From NCBI GenBank assembly GCA_903789495.1, contig CAIFEQ010000001.1:122559-186558 (forward strand): a stretch of DNA of 64,000 nt, given 5' to 3'. Below are positions 18,555 through 26,739 of the stretch, in pieces (position 1 is the first letter of the stretch; every line of letters starts with the position of its first letter). Below the pieces are notes generated by a model, which made no database searches, was not told the origin of the DNA, and saw only the letters and a list, made by a program, of their open reading frames with translations. Made by a program: the position numbers and the translations under genes. The DNA comes from an uncultured Erysipelotrichaceae bacterium. GTDB lineage: Bacteria > Bacillota_I > Bacilli_A > Erysipelotrichales > Erysipelotrichaceae.

Positions 18555-19865
18555 TTATGCACGGATACTGAGATAGTAGTTCAGCGGGTTGACCAGTCCT
18601 GGCCGACCCGTTTTCCTGTTTGGCAGGGCCAGTACTTTCGGGCTCAGGGCGTAGTTGACCACATCCATTCCGCATCTCCGATACCAGCCCAGGCGGGAAT
18701 TGGCCACCTTGAAGGTATCTTCTTCTGTGAAATGACAGTGAAACGTCCGATTGAGTTTCTGCAGATTGATATCGATTCTCTTCGGTCTTTTCCACTGCTT
18801 GATGATGATCACTCTGACCTTGTGCCGCATCCATTGACCGAACCGGTCAAGAAAGCCCTTCATATCTCCTATGGAGAAATAATTGATCCAGCCTCTCATG
18901 ATCTGATTCAGCTTTGTGAATGTGACTGCCAGCGGTCTGGACACTGCCTCTCTGCGTTTCAGAACCAGCCTGACTTTGGCGATCAGACGTTTCTTCCTGT
19001 CATCGCTTGGCTTGCAGTGCCATCCATCCTTACTGCTCTTCCAGTACGTAAAGCCCAGGAACTCACTGTTCTGCGGTCTGCCCACCTTTGTTTTGGTCGG
19101 ACTGACCTTCAGGAACAGCTTCCGTTCCAGCCACGAGGCTGCCGACTTCATCACCCTGTTTGCGGCCATCTCGCTTCCGACAAAGATATCGCAGTCATCT
19201 GCGTATCGAACAAAGTGCAGTCCTCTGCTCTCCAGTTCCCTGTCAAATTTATCCAGATAGATGTTCGCCAGTATCGGCGATAACGGGCCTCCCTGCGGGA
19301 CACCCATTTCCGAGGGTGATACGAGACCGTTTTCCATCACGCCGGCCTTCAGGAACGACCTGATGAGATGGAGCGTCTTCCTGTCGTTCACCTTCTCTCT
19401 CAGAATGGAGATCAGCTTGTCGTGATTCACCGTGTCAAAGTACTTCTCAATGTCCAGATCGATGACCCATTCATACCCGCTGTTCAGGTATTCCAGCACC
19501 TCTTCCATGGCGCCATGCGCACTCCGGTTCGGGCGGAATCCATAGCTGTGTTCACTGAACGTACTGTCCTAGATCCGGCTCAGTACCTGGGCCACGGCCT
19601 GCTGAATGACCCGGTCCGCGACCGCCGGGATGCCCAGCGGCCTTTGCTTGCCGTTCGGCTTGGGTATATAGACTCTGCGGACCGGTTTCGGTCTGTACTG
19701 CATGTTCCGGATTTCTGCTTTGATTTCTTCCCCATGACGGGCAAAGTATTCTTCCAGTTCTCCGGTTTTCATCCCGTCCGTTCCGGCGGCGCCGTGATTC
19801 CTCTTCACCCTCTGAATCGCTTCTCTCAGGTTCTGATCACTCAGGATCACTTCAATGAGTTCCAT
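18555..19865 (-). pseudogene. ltrA: Group II intron reverse transcriptase-maturase, in-frame amber codon
   Basis: The reading frame spans 436 residues plus stop. It runs from MELIEVILSDQNLREAIQRV through GAAGTDGM and IPKPNGKQRPLGIPA (fingers), then RYADDCDIF (the catalytic YADD). It continues to the maturase region LNQIMRGWINYFSIGDMKGF and stops without an HNH endonuclease. One TAG at about 19569-19571 splits it. The product reads AQVLSRI, stop, then DSTFSEHSYGFRPNRS in the same frame, where the family has an uninterrupted FSEHSYGFRP block. So it is one gene with a nonsense change, not two genes. Unless the codon is suppressed or is a base-call error, mobility should be lost. Confidence 0.85.
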
Positions 19866-20420
19866 TCCGCTGTGCCACTCCTTTCTATTTACAGAGAATT
19901 CCGAAATCGTCCCCGGGCCTTTTGCCGTCAGAAGCTACGTTCTTCTGCCTCAGGCTTATTCTCCCTTTCGGACTGTTCGGATCTTGTGTATAGTGGGGCA
20001 CACTATACAGACATTAGGTCCTTCGCTCCGCTTCCATTACAGAAGTTTCAACGCTACTGTGACCTCAGCTGACTTCTTGCGATAGACCTTTTCCGACCGG
20101 AGTTTTACGATAGCTGTTTGAAAGCGTTTCGGATTTCTCCGTCCGCAAGATCTCCCGGGATAAGACATACATCCTTCGTTTCCACAGCCCTCCGATTTAC
20201 TGCTTTGGCCTTACGTCTGTCTTTAGGACTTTGGCTTGTATGGCAGCCTTATCCGCCTCACAGCCTCATCGGATTCCTGTGCGTAGGCTCAGAAACCTGC
20301 TAGCCACTGCTTTCACCCATGACGTCACCGTCACCGGCTGGTGGTTCACTTCACTTGGCGACAAATACCTGTGATCCGCATTTCAGCGGACTGGATGTAT
20401 GCCATGCCCGGCATACCATG

Positions 20421-20463
20421 AAAATCCCGGAACCTGACAGGAAAAACAGGTCCCGGGATTTTT
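20421..20463. terminator. Terminator of the LysR gene
   Basis: A long hairpin, AAAATCCCGG-a-ACCTG paired with CAGGT-c-CCGGGATTTTT, lies 17 nt after the LysR stop. It has T runs on both sides and could act in both directions. The group II intron begins about 40 nt further on. Confidence 0.8.
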
Positions 20464-20479
20464 GCGCTGTCCGGCCGGT

Positions 20480-21337
20480 TCAGGCAAAGACCGCCTGCAG
20501 CTGGTACAGCATGTTTCTCCTGCAGGTGAGATAGTAGGTGACATTCACCTCCGGATCGGTGATCTGCACGGCAGTCCGACCGGTGATGTCTTTCATGCCC
20601 TTCAGGGAGAGATCGGTCACAAAGCAGGGCAGAACGGAATTTTCAATCAGCTCCCGGAAGGTATAGCGTTCATTCTGCATCAGGACCCGGGAATCCGGCA
20701 TCTTTCGATGGACAATCTCCGACCAGAAACCGATATCGGAGAACAGCAGCATGTTTTCGCCGTTCATATCCGCCAGCTTCAGCTTCTTCCGGCGAGCCAG
20801 GCGGTGGTGCACCGGCAGATAGAACAGCAGGTGTTCCTCCCCGATGGCTTTGGCATAGAACTCGGAAGTCTGACCTTTCTTTCCCTTCTTTGAAGACAGG
20901 TCATAGGGCAGGATGACCAGCTGATAGCGGTCCTCTGTCAGACCTCTCTCGAGGTCGGCCGGCAGCCCGGGCTCCGAGACAATGGCTTTCTGCGGAAAGG
21001 CCCGCGAGATCCGGCTGATCAGGCCGGGCAGTTCGATGACGGCAGCCGTGCCGATGGAGATGGTCCGGCTGGCCCGGTCATAGGAACGGACCCGATCCAC
21101 CATCTCATCGGTCTGTTTCAGCAGCAGCCGGATCTCTTCCGCCGCCAGCCTGCCATTGTCATTCAGGGCAATGCTGTTGCGGGTCCGGTTGAAGAGCGGA
21201 ACTCCGAAAGTCTCCTCGGCTTTCTTCATGGCCCGGGTAATGGTCGGCTGTGAAATGGTATACTTTTCCGCCACCTCCGTCAGCGTTCCGTACTGGGCAA
21301 ACGCCGCAAAATACTGCATTTCCTCATACGTCAGCAT
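20480..21337 (-). CDS. LysR family transcriptional regulator
   Basis: This 285-residue LTTR has an N-terminal winged helix-turn-helix (MLTYEEMQYFAAFAQYGTLTEVAEKYTISQPTITRAMKK..., about residues 1-60). It is followed by a linker helix and the two-lobed effector domain (TISIGTAAVIELPGLISRI onward). The ATG at 21337 follows AGGAGAAAAGGAAA. A perfect TATAAT lies at 21386-21391. It is followed by a strong terminator. Located between the two flavodoxin/dehydrogenase groups, it is the best candidate to control the 21-bp elements at 17124 and 23725 (inference). The effector is unknown. Confidence 0.92.
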   Translation of the reverse strand: MLTYEEMQYFAAFAQYGTLTEVAEKYTISQPTITRAMKKAEETFGVPLFNRTRNSIALNDNGRLAAEEIRLLLKQTDEMVDRVRSYDRASRTISIGTAAVIELPGLISRISRAFPQKAIVSEPGLPADLERGLTEDRYQLVILPYDLSSKKGKKGQTSEFYAKAIGEEHLLFYLPVHHRLARRKKLKLADMNGENMLLFSDIGFWSEIVHRKMPDSRVLMQNERYTFRELIENSVLPCFVTDLSLKGMKDITGRTAVQITDPEVNVTYYLTCRRNMLYQLQAVFA

Positions 21338-21385
21338 TTTCCTTTTCTCCTCTCCTGCTCTGAAACAGCAGCTTTTTCTGTCTCT

Positions 21386-21391
21386 ATTATA
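21386..21391 (-). promoter_or_regulatory. -10 of the LysR gene
   Basis: The minus strand carries a perfect TATAAT 49 nt upstream of the LysR start. The -35 region at 17 bp (AGCCGG) is poor, which would fit weak or autoregulated expression. Confidence 0.45.
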
Positions 21392-21485
21392 AAGCCCTGC
21401 CGCTATACCGGCTTTGTATTCTGTTTCAGTCCTCTAATTTCTGCCGCAATACCCGGAAAGGGTCTGTCAGTGCGAACCCGCGCAA

Positions 21486-21517
21486 AAATCTCCGTGAAAG
21501 TGTCTTCACGGAGATTT
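21486..21517 (-). terminator. Terminator of the flavodoxin-hydrolase-reductase operon
   Basis: A perfect 13-bp stem, AAATCTCCGTGAA/TTCACGGAGATTT, with a 6-nt loop is followed on the minus strand by a run of Ts. It lies about 25 nt after the stop of the FMN-reductase-like gene. Confidence 0.85.
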
Positions 21518-21540
21518 CCGGGCGTGCATGGCAAGAGGGG

Positions 21541-21984
21541 TTATTTTCTCAGCTTCTCTGCCTGTTCTGCTGTAGTCGCCATGCCGCCCCAGGTAAAGCC
21601 ATACAGTTTGGCAAACCGGTTCATCGTATATTCCCCGGCATCCAGCATCCACTTTTCCGGTGCGGCGCCCTGATACAGGAAGTAGAGGGTGCGTCCCTTC
21701 ATGCTGCCGGTCTTGACCGGACCATAGAAGCGGTCCAGCAGAGTGCGGACACTGCCGCAGAGATTATGCCAGTAGACGGGCGAACCGATGGCCACGACAT
21801 CTGCTTCCTTCATCTTTGCGGCAATCTCATCAAACTGATCGCCCGGCAGGTTCTGCCCGTAGAAATTGATACGGTAATCCGTCAGGTTCAGAGTCTCATA
21901 AGGCTGATCGCCGAAAAGTGCTTTGGCAAATGCTGCGGTGGTGCCATCCTTGTTGGGACTGCCATTGATGAACAATGCTTTCAT
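21541..21984 (-). CDS. Flavodoxin-like NAD(P)H/FMN oxidoreductase
   Basis: This 147-residue protein of the NADPH-dependent FMN reductase/flavodoxin-like-fold superfamily starts MKALFINGSPNKDGTTAAFAKAL (FMN phosphate loop SPNKDGTT). VVAIGSPVYWHNLCGSVRTLLDRFYGP is the second flavin-contacting segment. The family is usually 170-200 residues, so this is a short member. The ATG at 21984 has AAGGAAAT upstream and begins 7 nt after the hydrolase gene. It is the last gene of the three-gene operon before a strong terminator. Its role is probably in cytosolic flavin or quinone redox; the substrate is unknown. Confidence 0.85.
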   Translation of the reverse strand: MKALFINGSPNKDGTTAAFAKALFGDQPYETLNLTDYRINFYGQNLPGDQFDEIAAKMKEADVVAIGSPVYWHNLCGSVRTLLDRFYGPVKTGSMKGRTLYFLYQGAAPEKWMLDAGEYTMNRFAKLYGFTWGGMATTAEQAEKLRK

Positions 21985-21990
21985 ATTTCC

Positions 21991-23025
21991 TTATTCCTCC
22001 TCTGTATGCATATGGCGCAGCCAGAACGCTTCCGCATGGTCCACCCAGCCCTCGGCAGCGGTTCCGGTACCCAGGCCGAAGCCATGGGCCAGACCGGGAA
22101 AGACATCGATTTCGGCATCGATGCCCGCCTCCTGCAGACGGTCGATCCGATCTTCCATGGTGCGGTACCAGGCAATCTGATCCGCGGTGCCGACATTGGC
22201 ATAGGTCGGCGGTTCGCTGCCGGTGACTTCGGAAATGCCGCTATACTGCGTGACCACAATGGCCGGCTGCGGATATTCCTCTTCCCCGAACATGCCGGTT
22301 CCCAGGGTGCCGACCCAGTTGGCCATGCGGGCACCGGCTGAGCCGCCCCATAACGAGTAATCCGTCATGTCAATACCCAGGCTCTGCGCATTTTCATGCA
22401 GGAATGCGATGGCCCGGGACAGATCCTCACAGGCTTCTTCTGCATCCGGACGGTAGATCAGGGCAAAGGCGTTATAGCCCCGGTCTGAAAGTTCCAGCGA
22501 TACCGGAAAACTGTCCTGCATGGCCCCGACATAGGCAAACCCGCCGCCTGCCGAAACCACTGCGGTTCTGGCGTTTTCTTCCCCGCGGAAGAAGAACAGA
22601 CCGGTATCTGCCTTGTCAGGATCGGCCTGCTTTTCTGCTTCGGTGTAGATGTCATAGAAGATCTGCTGTCCGGACGAAGCCTGTTCATAGAGATAATTGA
22701 CAATCTGCACCGTCATCTTCGGATCGATGTTGTGATACCAGACCAGCTGCAGATCACCCAGCGTACTGCCGCTCATGTACCCTTCCTCGACGGGAAACAG
22801 CAGGCGGCCATAGTCCCCGAACACCGGATCATCGCGCACCTCGTCAATCGTGGTTTCCGTGGTATAGGGAGCTTCGGTCACGGCCGTATGGAGACCGACC
22901 GCAGAAGTCTGCGGTGCGGAACTGCTCTGTGTCATGGCCGTACTGCCGCAGGCAGACAGGCCAAGGCTGCACAGCAGCAGGCCGGTGAACCTTCCAGGGA
23001 TGCGCAGCTCAGCCGGCCAGGACAT
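21991..23025 (-). CDS. Lipoprotein alpha/beta hydrolase
   Basis: This 344-residue surface hydrolase has a signal peptide ending LCSLGLSAC, so the Cys would be lipidated. The domain carries TAVVSAGGGFAYVG (oxyanion region), FALIYRPDAEEACEDLSRAIAFL, the nucleophile elbow WGGSAGARMANW, and a late FPGLAHGFGLG with the likely His. This is the BD-FAE/acetyl-esterase-like class also seen at 14061-15164. The chosen start, MSWPAELRIPG at 23025, overlaps the upstream flavodoxin gene by 17 nt. A more distant in-frame start (23127) would place a long basic stretch before the signal. The ribosome-binding site is weak, so coupling to the flavodoxin gene is likely. Confidence 0.78.
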   Translation of the reverse strand: MSWPAELRIPGRFTGLLLCSLGLSACGSTAMTQSSSAPQTSAVGLHTAVTEAPYTTETTIDEVRDDPVFGDYGRLLFPVEEGYMSGSTLGDLQLVWYHNIDPKMTVQIVNYLYEQASSGQQIFYDIYTEAEKQADPDKADTGLFFFRGEENARTAVVSAGGGFAYVGAMQDSFPVSLELSDRGYNAFALIYRPDAEEACEDLSRAIAFLHENAQSLGIDMTDYSLWGGSAGARMANWVGTLGTGMFGEEEYPQPAIVVTQYSGISEVTGSEPPTYANVGTADQIAWYRTMEDRIDRLQEAGIDAEIDVFPGLAHGFGLGTGTAAEGWVDHAEAFWLRHMHTEEE

Positions 23026-23647
23026 CTTCTGCCCACGCGGCAACCTCCGAGGCATCTGCCTGTGAGGCAAAGCGCTGTCCTTCCTGCCAGTCGCCGGTGC
23101 CTGCCAGGGCAGCGAGATCCTGGCCACTGGAACCGATCCCGGATGAAGCAGAGGTGCAGAACGGAATCACGGTCTTGCCGGTAAAGTCATTGTCTGCAAT
23201 GAACTGTCTGACCGGCCAGGCGGCATTCCCCCACCAGATCGGATAGCCGAAGAACACCACATCATAGCTGTCCCAGTTCTCGACCGTGGTGGTGGTCAGT
23301 TCCACCTGATCCTGCAGTGTTTCATTTTCATGTTCCTGAGAGACCCGGCTGTCCGCATTCGTCCAGTCCAGATCTTCTTCGGTATAGGGATCCACCGGTG
23401 TAAGTTCATAGAGATCCGCGCCGACTGTATCGGCGATGGTTTCCGCCACGGCTCTGGTATTGCCGGTGCCGGAGAAATAGACCACCAGAGTCGCGCCGGT
23501 ATTTTCCGTTTCGGCTGCGGTGCTTTCTGCCGCTGCCGCGGTAGTGGCTGCGGCAGAGGCGGTGGCTGTACTGCTCTGGGCACTGCAGCCGGCCAGCAGG
23601 CCTGCCGCCAGGACCAGGCTCATCACTTTCTGCATTGTCTGTCTCAT
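23009..23647 (-). CDS. Lipoprotein flavodoxin
   Basis: This 212-residue protein has a lipoprotein signal (AAGLLAGCSAQSS), an Ala/Thr/Ser-rich linker to about residue 50, and a flavodoxin domain. The FMN loop is VYFSGTGNTRAVAE, FGYPIWWGNAAWPVRQF stacks on the flavin, and CTSASSGIGSSGQDL follows. The ATG at 23647 follows AAAGGAGCAG. It is the first gene of the operon with the lipoprotein hydrolase and the FMN-reductase-like gene. The promoter region shares a 21-bp element with the EFR1 gene. A surface-exposed flavodoxin would work outside the membrane, for example in extracellular electron or flavin chemistry (inference). Confidence 0.88.
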   Translation of the reverse strand: MRQTMQKVMSLVLAAGLLAGCSAQSSTATASAAATTAAAAESTAAETENTGATLVVYFSGTGNTRAVAETIADTVGADLYELTPVDPYTEEDLDWTNADSRVSQEHENETLQDQVELTTTTVENWDSYDVVFFGYPIWWGNAAWPVRQFIADNDFTGKTVIPFCTSASSGIGSSGQDLAALAGTGDWQEGQRFASQADASEVAAWAEDVLAG

Positions 23648-23709
23648 GACTCTGCTCCTTTCGATTCTTTCCGAAGCAGGCTGTCCCTGCTTCCTGCAGG
23701 AACATCATA

Positions 23710-23756
23710 AAAGCCGCCCCGGTTTCTGTACATTATCGCTTTCGCAGGGCGGCTTT
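23710..23756 (-). terminator. Terminator of the U32-like gene, loop holding a promoter element
   Basis: The stem AAAGCCGCCC/GGGCGGCTTT has an unusually long 27-nt loop and is followed by TTTTA on the minus strand. The loop contains the whole 21-bp element at 23725-23745, placing the downstream operon's promoter inside the terminator of the upstream gene. Confidence 0.7.
23725..23745 (-). promoter_or_regulatory. 21-bp element upstream of the lipoprotein flavodoxin
   Basis: The plus strand starts TCTGTACATTAT and ends TTTCGC. It matches the element at 17124-17144 in 17 of 21 positions and lies 78 nt upstream of the flavodoxin start. Read on the minus strand it contains GATAAT, a good -10, without a -35. 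Confidence 0.5.
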
Positions 23757-23778
23757 CATTTCCTGAAACCTGAAGGAT

Positions 23779-24690
23779 TCAGAACAGGTCCAGTGTATTG
23801 CTGAGATAGATGTCTTCCCGGACCGTCAGCTGATACGCCGGCCGGGTCAGGTAGTAAAGCAGAAATTCCAGGATCAGGGCACTGCCCAGACTGCGTCCTT
23901 CGATCTTGAACTGCGTGAAGCCTCTTGGCAGATAGTCCTGCTGAATGGCATCCAGGCTGATGAAAGCAGGACTCTGCATGGCCCGGGAGAAGCGGTAGCC
24001 TTCTTCGGCATGCGGGGCCCGGCACACGTGTTCCGGTCCGTCTTCGCCCAGCACTTCCCGGCTGACCGCCTCATAGCAGGCCCGCCGGTCCTGACACCCG
24101 GTCCAGCAGCAGGTATTGCAGAGGAATTCCGTCTTCTCCCTCTGATGCGGGGAAAGCTGGTCCAGTTCGGCAAAATGATTGTTCAGACGGTAGTCGGCGA
24201 CCACATAGCGGAACTCCGGCCGGTTCAGTTCCTGCACAAAGGCGGGAAACTGATCCAGTACCTTGGTCGTCGAAGACACCAGATACAGCTGCGGATACGT
24301 CTGCCGCAGATAGGCCGTCAGCAGTTCGGCATGCACGATGATCCCGTTCTGTACACCGTCCGTTCCGGCCAGCCGGGCACAGAGCGCATTGCACCGGGGA
24401 TCGGAGAGATGCTCGGGCCGGAGCAAGGAATTGCTGAAGGTCAGCCGGGCGGAGATGCCGTATTTCTGGGCAAGAGCCAGGGCTTCCTGCACCCTGGCCT
24501 CTTCGGCCCCCAGCCGGCCGCCGCCCCAGATACAGTCTGCCGGACAGCCATAGAGCGAACCGATGTCACACCAGTCATAAAAGTATTCCCGGTGTTCATA
24601 GAACAGCGGCAGGAAGACCTGATACAGGTCAACGAATTCAAACAGACCGGGCAGATGATAATGGGCGATGTGGTTCATCTGCTTCATCAT
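23779..24690 (-). CDS. Peptidase U32-like protein with a cysteine cluster
   Basis: This 303-residue protein shows the U32 hallmark FKIEGRSLGSALILE (about residues 263-277) and a beta-barrel-like order of strands. It also carries cysteines in CDIGSLYGCPADC near the N-terminus and FLCNTCCWTGCQDRRACYE in the second half. Known U32 relatives (UbiU/UbiV, RlhA, TrhP) use such cysteines for a 4Fe-4S cluster and act in hydroxylation rather than proteolysis. Whether this one is an oxygen-independent hydroxylase or a peptidase is open. It is monocistronic; the start at 24690 has a weak ribosome-binding site with two adjacent Met codons. Confidence 0.7.
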   Translation of the reverse strand: MMKQMNHIAHYHLPGLFEFVDLYQVFLPLFYEHREYFYDWCDIGSLYGCPADCIWGGGRLGAEEARVQEALALAQKYGISARLTFSNSLLRPEHLSDPRCNALCARLAGTDGVQNGIIVHAELLTAYLRQTYPQLYLVSSTTKVLDQFPAFVQELNRPEFRYVVADYRLNNHFAELDQLSPHQREKTEFLCNTCCWTGCQDRRACYEAVSREVLGEDGPEHVCRAPHAEEGYRFSRAMQSPAFISLDAIQQDYLPRGFTQFKIEGRSLGSALILEFLLYYLTRPAYQLTVREDIYLSNTLDLF

Positions 24691-24806
24691 ATCCCCAAGA
24701 GCGTCCCAGCGTTCGGTCTTTTCTGCCCTTTCAGGTCAGAAAGAAAACCCGCCTGTCTGAAAACAGCACAGCGCTGCCAGCACCAGGAGGGTCTCTTGTA
24801 TGTACC

Positions 24807-25214
24807 TTACGGATGCATCGGAATGCCCTTGGTGATCTTGTCCAGCTGGTTCCGGGGACCGCGGATGAGAAGACCGACCAGATCCAGATCCTCTGCCTTG
24901 CAGGCTCGGACTTTCGCACGGCTTTCTTCATCGTTATGGGCTGTGAACATTTCCTTCGTATAGACGGAAACTTCCATCTGCCGGTCTACAGCTTTCTTTC
25001 TGACCTCTCTGAGCCTGTCGGCAGAAGCGGACAGGACCAGCATGGGCTGTCTGTTCAGCGGCAGATACTGATTGCCATCCGCATCTTCATACGGTTCGCC
25101 GAGCTCTCCTTCCAGACTTCCGAGTCCGCTGGCCAGAAAAGCGGTGATATTCAGTTCCTGCCACGGCTGCAGATCATCCCGCAGGATGATCTTGATTCTG
25201 GTATCAAAGTCCAT
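24807..25214 (-). CDS. DUF2000 family protein
   Basis: This 135-residue cytosolic protein begins MDFDTRIKIILRDDLQPWQELNITAFLASG, the typical DUF2000 opening, and ends KITKGIPMHP. DUF2000 proteins have a peptidyl-tRNA hydrolase-II-like fold but no established function. The ATG at 25214 follows GGTGGAGGACAG. It stands alone; about 115 bp separate it from the U32-like gene. Confidence 0.8.
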   Translation of the reverse strand: MDFDTRIKIILRDDLQPWQELNITAFLASGLGSLEGELGEPYEDADGNQYLPLNRQPMLVLSASADRLREVRKKAVDRQMEVSVYTKEMFTAHNDEESRAKVRACKAEDLDLVGLLIRGPRNQLDKITKGIPMHP

Positions 25215-25373
25215 CTGTTCTGTCCTCCACCATTCCTCTGTTCCGCTGAACCGGTGTGTGATGCATCTTTTCTTTATGATCCGGGTGCAGCAGATCCAGC
25301 AGTTTCAGCTAACAGAAACATACCCATGATTCCCCGTTCTGCCAACGGTTTTCTGCACCGGTGCCGGGAAAAT

Positions 25374-25820
25374 TCAGAGTTTCTCCATGACAAAATTGGT
25401 CATCTGCACGCCCCGACGCTCCACGGTCTGTTTCCGGACGACCCGGTAGCCGCGCTGTTCGAAGAACGGCCGGGCGGTGATTGAGGCGTGGGTTGTGATC
25501 GGGCCGGTGACAGACTGTTCCAGCCGATCGCAGATCGTCGTGCCGACACCCCTGCCCTGCCAGTGTGCATGCACATACAGACGATCCAGATAACCGGTTT
25601 TCTCGATGTCTCCGAAGCCGACGATCGTCTTTCCTTCCACCGCCACGACGGTGTCGTGGGCCAGCAGGGAGGCATTCCACTGCTCAGCCGGCAGATCTGC
25701 CGGTGCCCAGGCATTGAGCTGTTCTTCCGTATAGTCACGGGCATTGACCGTATGAACTGTCTGACAGAACAGGGCCAGGATTTCCTCACAGTCTGAGGGC
25801 TGATAGTTTCTGAGCTGCAT
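25374..25820 (-). CDS. GNAT family N-acetyltransferase
   Basis: This 148-residue acetyltransferase runs MQLRNYQPSDCEEILALFCQTV (strand 1/helix 1), VAVEGKTIVGFGDIEKTGYLDRLYVHAHWQGRGVG (strands 4-5 with the acetyl-CoA loop Q-G-R-G-V-G) and ITARPFFEQRGYRVVRKQTV (C-terminal motif). The substrate is not predictable. It is monocistronic, with GGAGA before the start. Confidence 0.88.
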   Translation of the reverse strand: MQLRNYQPSDCEEILALFCQTVHTVNARDYTEEQLNAWAPADLPAEQWNASLLAHDTVVAVEGKTIVGFGDIEKTGYLDRLYVHAHWQGRGVGTTICDRLEQSVTGPITTHASITARPFFEQRGYRVVRKQTVERRGVQMTNFVMEKL

Positions 25821-25873
25821 GCCTGTTTCTCCGTTTCTTCTTTTATCATACCCGGGCCGGCAGTGAACAGAAA

Positions 25874-25895
25874 AGAGCCGATTGATTTCGGCTCT
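25874..25895 (-). terminator. Terminator of the ABC exporter operon
   Basis: AGAGCCGA pairs with TCGGCTCT around a 6-nt loop, followed on the minus strand by TTTTC. It lies just after the permease stop. Confidence 0.7.
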
Positions 25896-25918
25896 GCAAT
25901 GGATATGTAATCTTTCTT

Positions 25919-26713
25919 TCAGTTGCCGGTGACCATGTTGTGGAATCTCTTGAATCCGAAGTAGCCCAGCACCAGGATACTGACAACCAGACCCGTGATG
26001 CTCCAGCCGATGGCCATGCTGTCAATCTGGGGAGTCAGCACATAGCGCAGCGCCTCGTTGGCATAGACCATGGGGTTGATCAGAACCAGCTTCTGGAAGA
26101 TCGGGACAGCGGACAGGCTCTTCCAGCTGAAGAAGATGGCACCCGAGAAAACCAGCGGCATCAGGAAGCCCGGGAACATGGCGGCAACCTGCATGGGCTT
26201 GACAATCGTGCCCACCAGCAGACCTAACGTAGCCGAGACCAGGGCGATCAGGATCAGGATCGGGATCAGCATCAGCACGCGTTCCGGCGTGATCGTGAAT
26301 TCCACATTGCTGCCCATGAAGATGGCGGATACCGGCAGGACCAGCAGACCGCCGATGAAGGCTTCAATGATGCCGACAAACATCTTGGCAAAGGCGACCA
26401 GATTGGCCGACACCGGGGCCTGCAGACGGTCCTCGATCTCATGCATGTTGTTGAAGTCCATGGTGAACGGCACAGCCGTGCCATGGATCCCGGTCACGAT
26501 GATGCTCATGCCGATCATGCCGGCAAACATCTGGGTCGGGAAGGTAGACGGCAGCAGGCCGATCTTGGGCAGGACATAGCCATAGGTGATGATCAGGACG
26601 GTCGGCAGCATGACGACCCGGAAGACGAATTCCCATTTATCACGCCACTGAGCAATCAGGTCTCTCTGGACCATTGCCCAGAATACGGACATATTGTTAT
26701 TTTTCTTGCTCAT
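25919..26713 (-). CDS. ABC-2 type transporter permease
   Basis: This 264-residue, six-helix permease of the ABC-2/DrrB type has a cytosolic N-terminus (FWAMVQRDLIAQWRDKWEFVFR). Its conserved last part has FPGFLMPLVFSGAIFFSW followed by FQKLVLINPMVYANEALRYVL. The start at 26713 follows GAGGAGAAC and lies 26 nt after the ATPase gene. Together they form a DrrAB-like exporter of drugs, lipids or peptides. Expression is probably controlled by the twin operators at 27732-27786. Confidence 0.9.
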   Translation of the reverse strand: MSKKNNNMSVFWAMVQRDLIAQWRDKWEFVFRVVMLPTVLIITYGYVLPKIGLLPSTFPTQMFAGMIGMSIIVTGIHGTAVPFTMDFNNMHEIEDRLQAPVSANLVAFAKMFVGIIEAFIGGLLVLPVSAIFMGSNVEFTITPERVLMLIPILILIALVSATLGLLVGTIVKPMQVAAMFPGFLMPLVFSGAIFFSWKSLSAVPIFQKLVLINPMVYANEALRYVLTPQIDSMAIGWSITGLVVSILVLGYFGFKRFHNMVTGN

Positions 26714-26739
26714 GTTGTTCTCCTCTTTTCCTCTGTTTC

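Larger units (their letters stand above)
18470..20381 (-). mobile_element. Group II (IIC-like) intron with interrupted reverse transcriptase
   Basis: This roughly 1.9-kb retroelement reads on the minus strand. Its 3' end carries a domain V hairpin (18512-18544) and a domain VI stem (about 18473-18509) ending in AT at 18470. Its middle encodes a group II reverse transcriptase-maturase without an endonuclease domain. Its 5' part, about 19866-20381, is non-coding and GC-rich, as expected for ribozyme domains I-IV. The 5' boundary is approximate: TGCGG at about 20381 is my best match to the usual GUGYG start. The element lies downstream of the LysR terminator (20421-20463) in the same orientation, the habit of IIC introns. 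The 3' exon starts 9 bp from the dehydrogenase stop. Confidence 0.78.

Noticed and set aside
18555-19865. Two separate reverse-transcriptase genes
   Set aside because: Both halves are in the same frame and are separated only by one TAG; the protein sequence is continuous across it.
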